From Collinsella sp. (GTDB lineage: Bacteria; Actinomycetota; Coriobacteriia; Coriobacteriales; Coriobacteriaceae): a stretch of DNA of 64,000 bases. Position 1 is the stretch's first letter, and each line of letters starts with the position of its first letter. Below the pieces are notes generated by a model. The model ran no database searches, was not told the origin of the DNA, and was given only the letters and a program-made list of their open reading frames with translations. The position numbers and the translations under genes were made by a program. The stretch is taken from contig DXML01000022.1 in NCBI GenBank assembly GCA_019414205.1, forward strand, positions 1-64,000. Direction: 5' to 3'. Shown here piece by piece: positions 32,259-41,032 of this stretch.

Positions 32259-32417
32259 TGGCGGGGGATGGGGTGCCAGTGCAAAACGGCGTCAAGGGTT
32301 GGTCGAGCAGGTGGTTTCTCCATTGATGTCCGCACGACATGGGACACTTCCCCTGCCGCCCTGCTATGTCGCGGCGGCATGTACCCAAACAACGACCCTC
32401 TAAGGAGTTCGATATTG

Positions 32418-32657
32418 ATGAGTGACAACACCAAACATCTCGCAAAGAAATGCGTCAAGGACGCGGGGCCGTGCCTCGCGCTGTGCGTAGCCGGCGCAGC
32501 GGTCGCGCTGCTGGCTGTTCTGGGGCCGTTCGACGTGCTCCGAAGTACCAGCTCTCTGCACGTTTGCATGGCCTTTGCCGGCGCCATGATGACCGGCGGC
32601 GTGCTCGATCTGATTTTTTGGGTGCTCGACCCGTTTGGATGGAAGAACGAGGGGTAA
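32418..32657 (+). CDS. Small membrane protein
   Basis: A 79-residue protein with two hydrophobic helices (about 16-36, LALCVAGAAVALLAVLGPF, and 46-66, HVCMAFAGAMMTGGVLDLIF) and a charged N-terminus with lysines. AAGGAG lies ten bases before the ATG; a TTG one codon earlier is possible. It is unrecognised. It sits between the inverted-repeat element and a phosphoesterase gene. Confidence 0.6.
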   Translation: MSDNTKHLAKKCVKDAGPCLALCVAGAAVALLAVLGPFDVLRSTSSLHVCMAFAGAMMTGGVLDLIFWVLDPFGWKNEG

Positions 32658-32742
32658 GCCCTGAGGGATGGAAGGGCTGGAACGGTTGGCTTAGTGATCG
32701 TGCAGAATGTGGGCTAGCGACTTACAGGGAAGTGGTGATCCG

Positions 32743-33468
32743 ATGACGGTCTATGTGACGGGCGATATTCACGGCGGCCTCGACATGCAAAAGCTGCGCG
32801 ATTGGGATCTTGGGGAAAGCCTGACGAGCGACGACTATCTCATCATTGCCGGCGATTTTGGCTTTCCGTGGGATTTCTCTGTCGAGGAGTGCGCCGACAT
32901 CACTTGGCTGGAGTCGCGCCCCTATACCGTGCTGTTCGTCGACGGCAACCACGAACGTTTCGACCACTGGGCAGAGCGCCCCATGGAGTTGTGGCACGGT
33001 GGGCTGACGCAGCGTTTGTCGGACACCTCGCCCATACGGCGCCTGACGCGCGGCGAGGTTTTTGAGCTCGACGGCTCAACGGTCTTTACCATGGGCGGCG
33101 CCACGAGCGTGGACAAGGAATACCGCATTCCGTATTCCAGCTGGTGGCCGCAGGAGCTGCCGGACGAGCGCAACTTTGAGGAGGCGCGGACAAAGCTCGA
33201 CAGCGTGGGCTGGAAGGTCGACTACGTGGTCACCCACACCTGCTCTACGCGCATGCTTTCGCCCACGCTCTATCCGGCGCCCGGCTGGAATTGCCCCGCC
33301 GTCGATCGACTTACGGCATTTTTTGACGAGTTGGAAGACCGCTTGGACTACAAGCGCTGGTACTACGGGCATTTTCATCGGGATGCCAACCCGACCGAGC
33401 GCCATACCGTGCTCTACGACTGCATCGTTCGCCTGGGCGACGAACTCCAGCCTTGGGATGTTGCGTAG
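32743..33468 (+). CDS. Calcineurin-like metallophosphoesterase
   Basis: A 241-residue phosphoesterase. The metal motifs are TGDIHGG (5-11), IAGDFGF (about 35-41), DGNHERFD (about 66-73), THTCSTR (about 166) and YGHFHRD (about 207-213). It differs from the PPP enzyme at 30409 in lacking the DRG motif. The substrate is unknown. It converges on gluQRS with 17 bases between stops. The ATG follows AGGGAAGTGG. Confidence 0.85.
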   Translation: MTVYVTGDIHGGLDMQKLRDWDLGESLTSDDYLIIAGDFGFPWDFSVEECADITWLESRPYTVLFVDGNHERFDHWAERPMELWHGGLTQRLSDTSPIRRLTRGEVFELDGSTVFTMGGATSVDKEYRIPYSSWWPQELPDERNFEEARTKLDSVGWKVDYVVTHTCSTRMLSPTLYPAPGWNCPAVDRLTAFFDELEDRLDYKRWYYGHFHRDANPTERHTVLYDCIVRLGDELQPWDVA

Positions 33469-33485
33469 GGGTGGGGCGTATTTGG

Positions 33486-34505
33486 CTACTCGGCCGTTAC
33501 AGTGATGTTCTCTCGGTGCGCGCGGATAACATCCCAGCTAAAGTGCTCGACCAGCCGCTCGGCAGAGCGCGGCGTGGTGTCCGGCGCGATGCCCGTTTGC
33601 CCGGCGAGCCAGCCCAGCAGCGCTTCGGGCGTGCCAAAGCGGGCGCGGAGTTCGCCCAGGTCCAGATCGCGATCTCGTTTGGAAAGGCGGCGGCCGTCCG
33701 GTGCCATGAGCAGCGGAATATGTGCGTAGTGCGGCGTGGGCAGTCCCAACAGGTGCTGCAGATAGATCTGGCGCGGCGTGGACCCCAGCAGGTCGCATCC
33801 GCGCACGACCTCGGTGACGCCCATGGCGGCGTCGTCGACCACCACGGCTAGCTGATAGGCAAATACGCCGTCGCTGCGGCGGACCAAAAAGTCGCCGCAC
33901 TCGGTGGCGAGCGCCTCGCATTGGGCGCCGTACGTGCGATCCACAAATTCGATCACGTCGTCTGCGAGGTCGTCGACGGTGGGCACGCGCAGACGTGTGG
34001 CCGGGGCGCGCAGGGCGCTGCGGCGGGCCACCTCCTCGGCCGAAAGACTTCGGCAGGCGCCACGGTAGATGGGCGTGCCGTCGCTCGCGTGCGGTGCACT
34101 CGCGGCGTGGAGCTCGGCGCGTGTGCAAAAGCAGGGATAGGTGAGGCCGGCGTCTTTCAGCCGGCGCAAGGCGCTCTCGTACAGGTCTAGGCGGTCGTGC
34201 TGATAGTAGGGGCCTTCGTCCCACTCCAGCCCCAGCCAGGCCAGGTCGTCAATCAATTGAGCGGCAAGTTCGGGGCGCTTGCAGCGATCGTCCAGGTCCT
34301 CAATGCGTAACACGATGCTGCCGCCCTGGCTGCGGGCCGAAAGCCACGCGCACAGGCAGCTGAACACGTTGCCCAGGTGCATGCGGCCCGAGGGTGACGG
34401 GGCAAAACGGCCCACGACAGGCGCGGGGGCGGGGACGAGCTTGCTGTTGGTCGCCGTCGACGTGGCCACGGCGGGCGTTGCTATGTTGCATGCGTTGATA
34501 TCCAT
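33486..34505 (-). CDS. gluQRS: Glutamyl-queuosine tRNA(Asp) synthetase
   Basis: A 339-residue truncated relative of glutamyl-tRNA synthetase. The HIGH-like motif is FAPSPSGRMHLGN (about 34-46), RIEDLD follows, and the KMSKS-like motif is RRLSKRDRD (about 274-282). YPCFCTRAEL and YRGACR give the zinc cysteines. It lacks the anticodon-binding domain and attaches Glu to queuosine in tRNA-Asp. The ATG at 34505 is preferred over a longer frame to 34559, which gives no recognisable sequence. Its N-terminal 28 residues are Ala/Thr-rich and untypical. Confidence 0.92.
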   Translation of the reverse strand: MDINACNIATPAVATSTATNSKLVPAPAPVVGRFAPSPSGRMHLGNVFSCLCAWLSARSQGGSIVLRIEDLDDRCKRPELAAQLIDDLAWLGLEWDEGPYYQHDRLDLYESALRRLKDAGLTYPCFCTRAELHAASAPHASDGTPIYRGACRSLSAEEVARRSALRAPATRLRVPTVDDLADDVIEFVDRTYGAQCEALATECGDFLVRRSDGVFAYQLAVVVDDAAMGVTEVVRGCDLLGSTPRQIYLQHLLGLPTPHYAHIPLLMAPDGRRLSKRDRDLDLGELRARFGTPEALLGWLAGQTGIAPDTTPRSAERLVEHFSWDVIRAHRENITVTAE

Positions 34506-34642
34506 GCGGACGAGTATAGCGCGGGGTGAGGTGAGGGGGGGCGTCGTCGATGCTCGCAAGTTGCCGCGGCCGCGCGTTGCGCGTGCCGGACCACCGGCTC
34601 GGCACCTTAATCGTCGTCAATCAATCTAGCCCTCAAACGACA

Positions 34643-34678
34643 GAAACCCCGGCAGCTCTTCGCAACTGCCGGGGTTTC
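34643..34678. terminator. 13-bp perfect hairpin in the gluQRS / DUF2207 intergenic region
   Basis: GAAACCCCGGCAG (34643-34655) pairs with CTGCCGGGGTTTC (34666-34678). No long T run follows on either strand. A looser stem (AGGGGCA / TGCCCCT near 34715 and 34748) lies next to it. The 509-base gap 34506-35014 otherwise holds repeat copies C1 and C2. Confidence 0.55.
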
Positions 34679-34852
34679 CGCGGAAAAGGGGGACATGATC
34701 CTCGAGCGAACGGCAAAGGGGCAAACCATTTTCGCTCAACTGCTTTATGCCCCTCGCTCGCCGGCTTAATCGGCTCACGCCGCGCCCACACAAAGCCGCT
34801 ACACCTGTGATGGAGCTATGAAGTGGTATCTATTGCCGGAGCGGGCTATGCC

Positions 34853-34902
34853 AAGGAGTGTCCCAGATTGCCGGCAGATAAGGAACGTCCCCAGGTGCCG
34901 GC
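34853..34902 (+). repeat. Dispersed 23-bp repeat, two tandem copies (copies C1 and C2)
   Basis: Units at 34853-34875 (starting AAGGAGTGTCCCAGATTG) and 34880-34902 (starting AAGGAACGTCCCCAGGTG) both end in GCCGGC. They match 17 of 23 bases with each other, and C2 matches 20 of 23 with B2 at 25443-25465 in inverse orientation. Flanking GCCGGCA/TGCCGGC make a hairpin. Confidence 0.7.
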
Positions 34903-35014
34903 CGCGGGCGTAACTTTTGTCCTGTTTAATACTCCGCTGGCCTAGATGCTCGTCATGTGCGCCCGTAAACGTGGGACAATAACGCTGTTGGTACCACAGA
35001 CAAAGGATGTGCCT

Positions 35015-36961
35015 ATGAACGCCCCCGTTGCCCAGCCCTGTCGGCAGCGCCGCCTGTTTGCGCGGTTCGCTTCCGTCTGCGCACTCGTCGCGCTTGCGTT
35101 GTTGCTGCTGCCTGCCGCCGCGCACGCCGACGGCTACTCCATGAGCCAAACCTACATCGGTGCCACGGTCGAGGCCGATGGCTCGCTGACCGTTGTCGAG
35201 GGACGCCAGTTCGATTTCGACGATGACATTAACGGCGTGTATTGGGATATCAATACAGGCTCTAACCAGCAAGGCGGCTCGGTGGTCGTCAATGTGCTGA
35301 GCGTCGAGGAAGACGACACTGCGTTTAACAAGGTCGACAGCGCAAATAAAGGCGACGACGGCGTTTACACGGTGGAACAGTCCGACGACGGCGTAAAGAT
35401 TAAGGTGTTCAGCCCTCACGAGAGCGGCGACAGCGCAATCTACTACGTGAGTTATTCCATGACCGGTGCGGTTATGAACTGGGCCGATACCGCTGAGCTC
35501 TACTGGAAATTCGTCGGCGACGGCTGGTCGGCGGATTCCGATGACGTCGAGATGGAAGTCTACTTTGCAAATGCCGCTGCCGGGACGGCTGCCGTCAAGG
35601 GCGATAACTTCCGCGCATGGGGCCACGGCCCACTGACGGGCGACGTGTCGCTCGATGCGGACGAGCCCATGGTCACCTATACCATTCCCTGCGTGCATGA
35701 GGGCGAATTCGCCGAGGCACGCATCGCCTTCCCCAGCGACTGGGTGCCGCAGCTTGCCGTCTCGGGCGAAAAGCGCATGTCGACGATTCTGAGCGAAGAG
35801 AAGGAATGGGCCGACGAGGCCAACGCTCGCCGTGAGCACGCGCGTGCGGTTGCCGGCGCGATTGCCGTGGTGTGTGTTGTCGTGGCGGTTGCCTATACCG
35901 GTGTGATCGTGATGCTTAAGCTGCGCAGGCCCAAGCCCAAGCCGCTCTTCCAGGACGAGTACTTCCGCGATGTGCCCTCGGCCGACCATCCCGCGGTGCT
36001 TGCAGCTCTTATGAGCTGGAACGACGTGCCCGATCAGGCATATATCGCCACGCTTATGAAGCTCACCGACGACCGCGTGATCAAGCTGGAAGAAGCGACC
36101 GAGACCAAGAAGAAGGGTCTGCTCCGTCGCGAAAAAGAGGAGCAGACGTATCGCATCACAGTGACCGACGAGGCCTGGAAGGCTGCCAAGAAGGACGGCA
36201 TCGATCGCGATGTGCTCAAGGTCTTCTTCGCCGGCGTTAAGCCCGATAAGGACGGAGTCCGTTCGCGCACGTTTAGCGAGCTGGAGGAGTACGCTAGCGA
36301 GCGCACCACATCTGTTGGCGACAAGCTCGAGGACTATCAGAGCACAGTTAAGGGCAAGCTGGAGGCGCGCGAGCTTATTGCATCGGATGGCACTATCGCG
36401 ATGGTGGCCGGCCTGGTTCTCGGCATCATCATTGTCTTTGGCATTCTGGGCTCTCTGTTCTATACCGACTTTGCGGACGCCAACGTCGGTGCCGCTATGA
36501 TCTCGATCCCCGTTACGATCGTGGGCTTTGTCCTGAGCTGCACCTTCCGCCGTTACACGCCGGAGGGCGCCGAGGTGGCGGCTCGCTGCAAGGCGCTCAA
36601 GCATTGGCTCGAGGATTTCACACGCCTAAAGGAAGCCGTCCCGGGCGATCTGGTGCTGTGGAACAAGCTGCTGGTGATGGGCGTTGCCCTGGGCGTTTCG
36701 AAAGAAGTGCTGCGACAGCTGGCCGAGGCCGTGCCTGCGGACCTGCGCAACAGCGACGATTTCTACGACAACTACCCCTGCTACTGGTGGTATTACCATC
36801 ACTACGGCAACGAGTCCCCGCTCGATTCGTTCAACGATGTGTACCACGAGACCATCCGCGAGCTGGCTTCGAGCTCCGATAGCTCGAGCGGCGGCAGCGG
36901 CGGCGGCTTCTCTGGCGGCGGTGGTGGCGGCGCCGGCGGAGGCGGCGGCGGAACGTTCTAG
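35015..36961 (+). CDS. DUF2207 membrane protein with Gly-rich tail
   Basis: A 648-residue exported membrane protein. A signal peptide (residues 1-38, ending AAAHA before DG) is followed by an extracellular beta-rich DUF2207 domain (about 39-280). One membrane helix lies near 287-310, then a cytoplasmic region, then a helix pair near 465-520. The C-terminus is a Gly/Ser run ending GGGGTF, which is typical of the family. It is found in many Gram-positive bacteria but has no established function. The ATG follows AAAGGAT. Confidence 0.88.
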   Translation: MNAPVAQPCRQRRLFARFASVCALVALALLLLPAAAHADGYSMSQTYIGATVEADGSLTVVEGRQFDFDDDINGVYWDINTGSNQQGGSVVVNVLSVEEDDTAFNKVDSANKGDDGVYTVEQSDDGVKIKVFSPHESGDSAIYYVSYSMTGAVMNWADTAELYWKFVGDGWSADSDDVEMEVYFANAAAGTAAVKGDNFRAWGHGPLTGDVSLDADEPMVTYTIPCVHEGEFAEARIAFPSDWVPQLAVSGEKRMSTILSEEKEWADEANARREHARAVAGAIAVVCVVVAVAYTGVIVMLKLRRPKPKPLFQDEYFRDVPSADHPAVLAALMSWNDVPDQAYIATLMKLTDDRVIKLEEATETKKKGLLRREKEEQTYRITVTDEAWKAAKKDGIDRDVLKVFFAGVKPDKDGVRSRTFSELEEYASERTTSVGDKLEDYQSTVKGKLEARELIASDGTIAMVAGLVLGIIIVFGILGSLFYTDFADANVGAAMISIPVTIVGFVLSCTFRRYTPEGAEVAARCKALKHWLEDFTRLKEAVPGDLVLWNKLLVMGVALGVSKEVLRQLAEAVPADLRNSDDFYDNYPCYWWYYHHYGNESPLDSFNDVYHETIRELASSSDSSSGGSGGGFSGGGGGGAGGGGGGTF

Positions 36962-37090
36962 TGAGCGCTTGCTTTGGGGTGGATCTTTCTGGGCGGTTGC
37001 CAGGGAAGATTCATCCCATTTTTGTGCATCGAAACGGGTCAAACTTTCCGCTGAGGACCTTCGCGCAAGGGGCAGTGGACGAAAAATGCC

Positions 37091-37288
37091 AAATATGAGT
37101 ACTGTTGCTGCGTTGGTCACATATGTTTGCACATAATAATGGGCTCCTAATGAGAGTACTTTTTGTTAGGAGCCCATTTTATTGAACATTTGGGGAGTTA
37201 CGTCAGCTCGTGCAGCTGGTCGTCATGCCTATAAGCATCAAAAATGCCCCGAATCGCTGCTACTAAAAAGGTAACAGTACTCATATTT
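37091..37288. repeat. Inverted-repeat-bounded intergenic element
   Basis: AAATATGAGTACTGTT (37091-37106) has an exact inverted copy at 37273-37288. Between them lies the terminator described next and no credible gene. The element occupies most of the 411-base gap between the DUF2207 and GNAT genes. It may be a non-autonomous mobile element. Confidence 0.5.
37138..37183 (+). terminator. Terminator downstream of the DUF2207 gene
   Basis: A perfect 13-bp stem AATGGGCTCCTAA / TTAGGAGCCCATT with a 15-base loop is followed by TTTATT. It lies 176 bases after the stop. Confidence 0.8.
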
Positions 37289-37330
37289 GATGTATTTTGA
37301 CCACAGCTATTTGCAGACCGCCAAGGCCAC

Positions 37331-37353
37331 TCATTGGGGACAGACTTAAATGA
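37331..37353. repeat. Dispersed hairpin repeat, copy D
   Basis: TCATT, core GGGGACAGACTTA, AATGA. In inverse orientation this matches copy E at 57976-58002 (TTTAAGAACGTCCCCAATGA). It lies just past the GNAT gene stop. Confidence 0.55.
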
Positions 37354-37372
37354 CTAGGTGTGGCTGCTTGGG

Positions 37373-38014
37373 CTAGGCTGTTAGGTCGAGTTCGTAGAGA
37401 AAGCTTTCGCGCGGCATGTCGTGACGACGCTCTTCGCGGTTGGCGCGGTGCGTGGCCGTGCGCTTAAAGCCGTGCAACTCGTAGAACTTCCACGAGCAGT
37501 TGGAGTCGGTGTACAGGTGCGCCCTTGTCGCCCCGCGCGAGGACAGGTACGAGACCGCGGCATCGAGCAACACTGAGCCTACACCCAGGCCGTGGACATC
37601 GGGATCGACGGCGAGCAGCGTGACTTCGTTGTCGTGCGGCAACGGGCTGCTCTCGAGCAGGCGGTTGTTGGTTCGGATGGTTGCGCGCACAAACGAGAGA
37701 TACTCGGCGCAGACATCGGGCTCCAGCTCGCGCATCTGCGAAAGCAGCGCGCGTTCGGTATCCATCCAATGTTCCTTAACGGTGGCGCCGGAGCTCTGTC
37801 CCGCACGCGCGAGCGAAATGCCACGCGCCTGACCGTCGATTACGGCAACCTGCGAAAACGTCGATGACGAAAGGCAATAGGCGAGGTCGCACGCGGCCTC
37901 AAGGCGGTTGTACTCATCGTTATCCGAATTGTTATGCCAAAGCTGCTGCAGAATCAGCGCGATGGCGTCGAAGTCTTCGGTATCAAACGGTCGGTAGAGA
38001 ACCCGCGAGACCAT
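37373..38014 (-). CDS. GNAT-family N-acetyltransferase
   Basis: A 213-residue acetyltransferase. The acetyl-CoA-binding region is VTLLAVDPDVHGLGVGSVLLDAAVSYL (about 129-155), with the Q/R-x-x-G-x-G/A pattern present as H-G-L-G-V-G. LYTDSNCSWKFYELHGFKRT is the typical motif B. The N-terminal part (about 1-100) is less conserved. The acceptor substrate is unknown. AAAGAGG precedes the ATG. Confidence 0.88.
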   Translation of the reverse strand: MVSRVLYRPFDTEDFDAIALILQQLWHNNSDNDEYNRLEAACDLAYCLSSSTFSQVAVIDGQARGISLARAGQSSGATVKEHWMDTERALLSQMRELEPDVCAEYLSFVRATIRTNNRLLESSPLPHDNEVTLLAVDPDVHGLGVGSVLLDAAVSYLSSRGATRAHLYTDSNCSWKFYELHGFKRTATHRANREERRHDMPRESFLYELDLTA

Positions 38015-38291
38015 GGTGCCTCTTTCTTTTGCGGATGCATATCGAGCACAGTTCTACCACGCTATTGGCATCTAATTATGGTGCCCCTGTGTTCCATGAA
38101 CTCACCGTGCCCGGTGCCGTGCCCATCCCCTCCGCTCGCAAACTTTTTCTGCACATGCGCTCGTTGCGGGGTGCATCGATGCGCTCGATGCGCTACATTG
38201 AATCAGTATTTTCAATGCCGCTGCGCGAGCGCTGCAGATCGACGTATCACCGACTCACAGAGCACGGCGGCGTACCAGACAGGAGGACTGC

Positions 38292-39899
38292 ATGGGATCT
38301 GATGTGAAGATCGCGCGCGCGTTGATCTCGGTTACCGATAAAACGGGTGTCGTCGATTTCGCACGGACGCTGGTCGATGACTTTGGCGTCGAGATCATCT
38401 CTACGGGCGGCACGGCTCGTGCCATCGAGGACGCGGGCGTTCCCGTAACCCCCATCGAGGAGTTCACGGGCTATCCCGAGATGATGGACGGCCGCGTTAA
38501 GACCCTGCACCCCAAGGTTCACGGCGCGCTGCTGGCCCGCCGCGATTCCGAGCAGCACATGCAGGAGGCCGCTCAGCACGGCATTAAGCTAATCGACTTG
38601 GTCGTCGTCAACCTGTACGAGTTCGAGAAGACCGTCGCCAACCCCGAGGTCACCTTTGCGGACGCCATCGAGCACATCGACATTGGCGGTCCCTCCATGC
38701 TGCGCTCCGCCGCTAAGAACGCTGCGAGCGTTACCGTCATCTCCGACCCGGCCGACTACGATGCCGTCCTGGCCGAGATGCGCGAGACCGGCGGCTGCAC
38801 CACGCTTGCCACCCGTCGTCGCCTGCAGGTGAAGGTCTACCAGACTACCGCCGCCTACGATACGGCTATCTCCCGTTGGCTTGCCGCCCAGGCAAGCGAC
38901 GTGGCGGACACCTCTGCCAAGCTCGAGATCTCGCTGGAAAAGGTCGACGACCTGCGCTATGGCGAGAACCCGCAGCAGAAGGCCACGGTCTATCGCTTTG
39001 CCGAGGGCTGCGAGAACACCGCGAGCTCTCAGTTCCCGCTCGTGGGCTCCGAGCAGATCCAGGGCAAGCCGCTCAGCTACAACAACTATCTGGACGCCGA
39101 TGCCGCTTGGAACCTGGTCCGCGAGTTCGACGAGCCGGCTTGCGTGATCCTCAAGCACCAGAACCCCTGCGGTTCCGCCGTTGCCGAGGACATCACGGCC
39201 GCCTACGACCGCGCTTTCGCCTGCGATCCCAAGAGCGCCTTCGGCGGCATCATCGCCTGCAACCGCGAGGTTCCCTTTGAGCTGGTTGAGCACTTCGCCG
39301 ACCAGAACAAGCAGTTCGTCGAGGTCATCATCGCCCCGAGCTACACCGATGAGGCGCTCGAGCGCATGGCCAAGCGCCCCAACCTGCGCGTGCTGGCTAC
39401 CGGCGGCGTGGACCACGGTGCCCAAGTGGAGCTGCGCTCCATCGACGGCGGCATGCTGGTGCAGGAGGTCGACCACGTGACCGAGGATCCCGCGACCTTT
39501 ACGTTCCCCACCGACCGCAAGCCCACCGACGCCGAGATGGCCGAGCTCGAGTTTGCCTGGAAGGTCTGTAAGGGCGTCAAGTCCAACGCCATCTTGGTCT
39601 CCAAGGGTAAGGCCGGCATTGGCATGGGCCCGGGTCAGCCCAACCGCGTTGACTCTGCACTGCTTGCCTGTGAGCGCGCCGAGGACTTCTGCGAACGCGA
39701 GGGCGTGGAGAAGGGCGGCTTTGCCTGCGCAAGCGACGCGTTCTTCCCGTTCCGCGACAACGTCGACGTGCTTGCCGCGCACGGCGTGACCTGCATCATT
39801 CAGCCCGGCGGCTCCAAGCGCGATGACGAGAGCATCCAGGCCTGCAACGAGCACGGCATTGCGATGGTCTTCACCGGAGCCAGGCATTTTAGGCACTAG
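38292..39899 (+). CDS. purH: Bifunctional AICAR transformylase / IMP cyclohydrolase
   Basis: A 535-residue enzyme, full length. The cyclohydrolase domain has SVTDKTGVVDFAR and RVKTLHPKVHGALLARR (about 62-78). The transformylase domain has LKHQNPCGSA (about 281-290) with the Lys-His pair and SDAFFPFRDNVD, and ends FTGARHFRH. It performs the last two steps of IMP synthesis and also re-uses AICAR released by HisF. The ribosome site is AGGAGG. The 277-base leader shows no purine riboswitch I can recognise. It is monocistronic. Confidence 0.98.
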   Translation: MGSDVKIARALISVTDKTGVVDFARTLVDDFGVEIISTGGTARAIEDAGVPVTPIEEFTGYPEMMDGRVKTLHPKVHGALLARRDSEQHMQEAAQHGIKLIDLVVVNLYEFEKTVANPEVTFADAIEHIDIGGPSMLRSAAKNAASVTVISDPADYDAVLAEMRETGGCTTLATRRRLQVKVYQTTAAYDTAISRWLAAQASDVADTSAKLEISLEKVDDLRYGENPQQKATVYRFAEGCENTASSQFPLVGSEQIQGKPLSYNNYLDADAAWNLVREFDEPACVILKHQNPCGSAVAEDITAAYDRAFACDPKSAFGGIIACNREVPFELVEHFADQNKQFVEVIIAPSYTDEALERMAKRPNLRVLATGGVDHGAQVELRSIDGGMLVQEVDHVTEDPATFTFPTDRKPTDAEMAELEFAWKVCKGVKSNAILVSKGKAGIGMGPGQPNRVDSALLACERAEDFCEREGVEKGGFACASDAFFPFRDNVDVLAAHGVTCIIQPGGSKRDDESIQACNEHGIAMVFTGARHFRH

Positions 39900-39904
39900 A
39901 GGCT

Positions 39905-39997
39905 TTCCCAAGCACCCGACCTTGCCCCTCAAACCGTCGCTTGCGTACATTTAGTACGCGGCGCTCCTCTTTCGGGGCAATCTCGGGCACTTGGAAA
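39905..39997. repeat. Long imperfect palindrome after purH
   Basis: Three nested stems: CCAAGCACCCGA / TCGGGCACTTGG (39908-39919, 39983-39994, with a CA mismatch pair), TTGCCCC / GGGGCAA (39922-39928, 39974-39980) and GCGTAC / GTACGC (39943-39948, 39954-39959). It begins six bases after the purH stop. Confidence 0.7.
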
Positions 39998-40001
39998 ACC
40001 C

Positions 40002-40029
40002 TTAATGGGATGTTTCTCTATCCCATTAA
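40002..40029. repeat. Small hairpin
   Basis: TTAATGGGAT and ATCCCATTAA form a 10-bp stem with an 8-base loop, following the long palindrome. Confidence 0.6.
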
Positions 40030-40070
40030 ACTGTTCGGGCGCCTGACCATATCGTCAAAATAATCTCTGC

Positions 40071-40106
40071 AAAAGACGGCTGCTCCGTTTGGAGGGCCGT
40101 CTTTTT
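40071..40106 (+). terminator. Terminator
   Basis: AAAAGACGGC / GCCGTCTTTT form a 10-bp stem followed by a T. It ends the purH transcript just before the next gene. Confidence 0.9.
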
Positions 40107-40146
40107 GGTATAAGAGGACGGAATGACTAACACGAAAGGTACAACC

Positions 40147-40854
40147 ATGCCCCAGATTGATGATGCCGAGCTGTTTGGCAATGCCGAGGATCAGCGTGCG
40201 TACGAGGACTTTTGCGCCAATCAGGAGGCGGTCGAGAAGTTTACGCTCGACAAGCCCGCGCTTGTCTGCCGTTGGCGTATGTCCAACAAAAAGGTGCCCA
40301 TGCTCAACCGCCACATCCGCGCACTGTCCGAGCGACTGGTGCAGGGCGAACCGCTTACCCATAACATGCTCAGCTGGGCCAAACAGCACGTTGAGTGGTC
40401 GCTTGCCGAGGGCGATTACACTGCGCGCGACGGCGTACTCATGCTGGTGATCGACATCAACGGCAACGCTGCCATGACGGTGGGGGAGTACGAGTCGCTA
40501 GCCGATACGTCGGCCAAGGCGCTGCGTGCCCGCTCCGCCGAGGCCCGCTCCGAGGCCGACGAGACCGGCGTGGCACCCGAGCTGCTCGCTGCCGTCAACA
40601 ACGGCGAGCTGGCCTTTGTGGCGCCGACGGACGAGTGCCTGTGTGGCACGGCGACGCTCATCGAGCAGCTGGCCCAGACCAAGGGCATCTCGGTTACGCG
40701 TGTGGACATTCCCGCGCAGCTCAAGGGCGCCCTGTTCCTGGTGAGTGACGAGCACGGTGTGGTTCCCGCTGCCGACACTGACGCCGCCGAGTCCGATGCC
40801 GCGACGGTCGCCTTCTTTGCTGACGGCTACGAAAAGCTCCGAGCCCGCCGCTAA
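40147..40854 (+). CDS. Hypothetical protein, 235 residues
   Basis: A soluble, acidic protein with no membrane segment. I do not recognise the family. The middle (GVLMLVIDINGNAAMTVGEYESL, about residues 97-119) looks like a beta-hairpin core, and a region rich in Ala/Glu (about 125-155) is probably helical. The ATG at 40147 is preceded by GAAAGG, the form used by several neighbours; an upstream ATG at 40123 is possible. It stands between purH and a two-component system. Confidence 0.75.
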   Translation: MPQIDDAELFGNAEDQRAYEDFCANQEAVEKFTLDKPALVCRWRMSNKKVPMLNRHIRALSERLVQGEPLTHNMLSWAKQHVEWSLAEGDYTARDGVLMLVIDINGNAAMTVGEYESLADTSAKALRARSAEARSEADETGVAPELLAAVNNGELAFVAPTDECLCGTATLIEQLAQTKGISVTRVDIPAQLKGALFLVSDEHGVVPAADTDAAESDAATVAFFADGYEKLRARR

Positions 40855-41032
40855 ATGATTTTTCTGGGACGGGGATTTTATAATCATGTGATCCCCGCGC
40901 CCGCCGCGAGCGAGGGGCGAGCCAAACGCTTTCGTTCGCGAACAGTTCTGTCACCTTGGCGCCGCGCGAGGCGCATATCGGCGGCTTCGCGGCAATAATG
41001 GCTGTAAGACAACCAAGAGGGGAGCGGAATCC

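Noticed and set aside
38015..38291. A purine riboswitch in the purH leader
   Set aside because: I could not find the conserved purine aptamer junctions or a following terminator.
40147..40854. Assignment of the 235-residue protein as a class IV aminotransferase
   Set aside because: A few residues suggested it, but no PLP lysine motif or family signature is visible. It is left as hypothetical.
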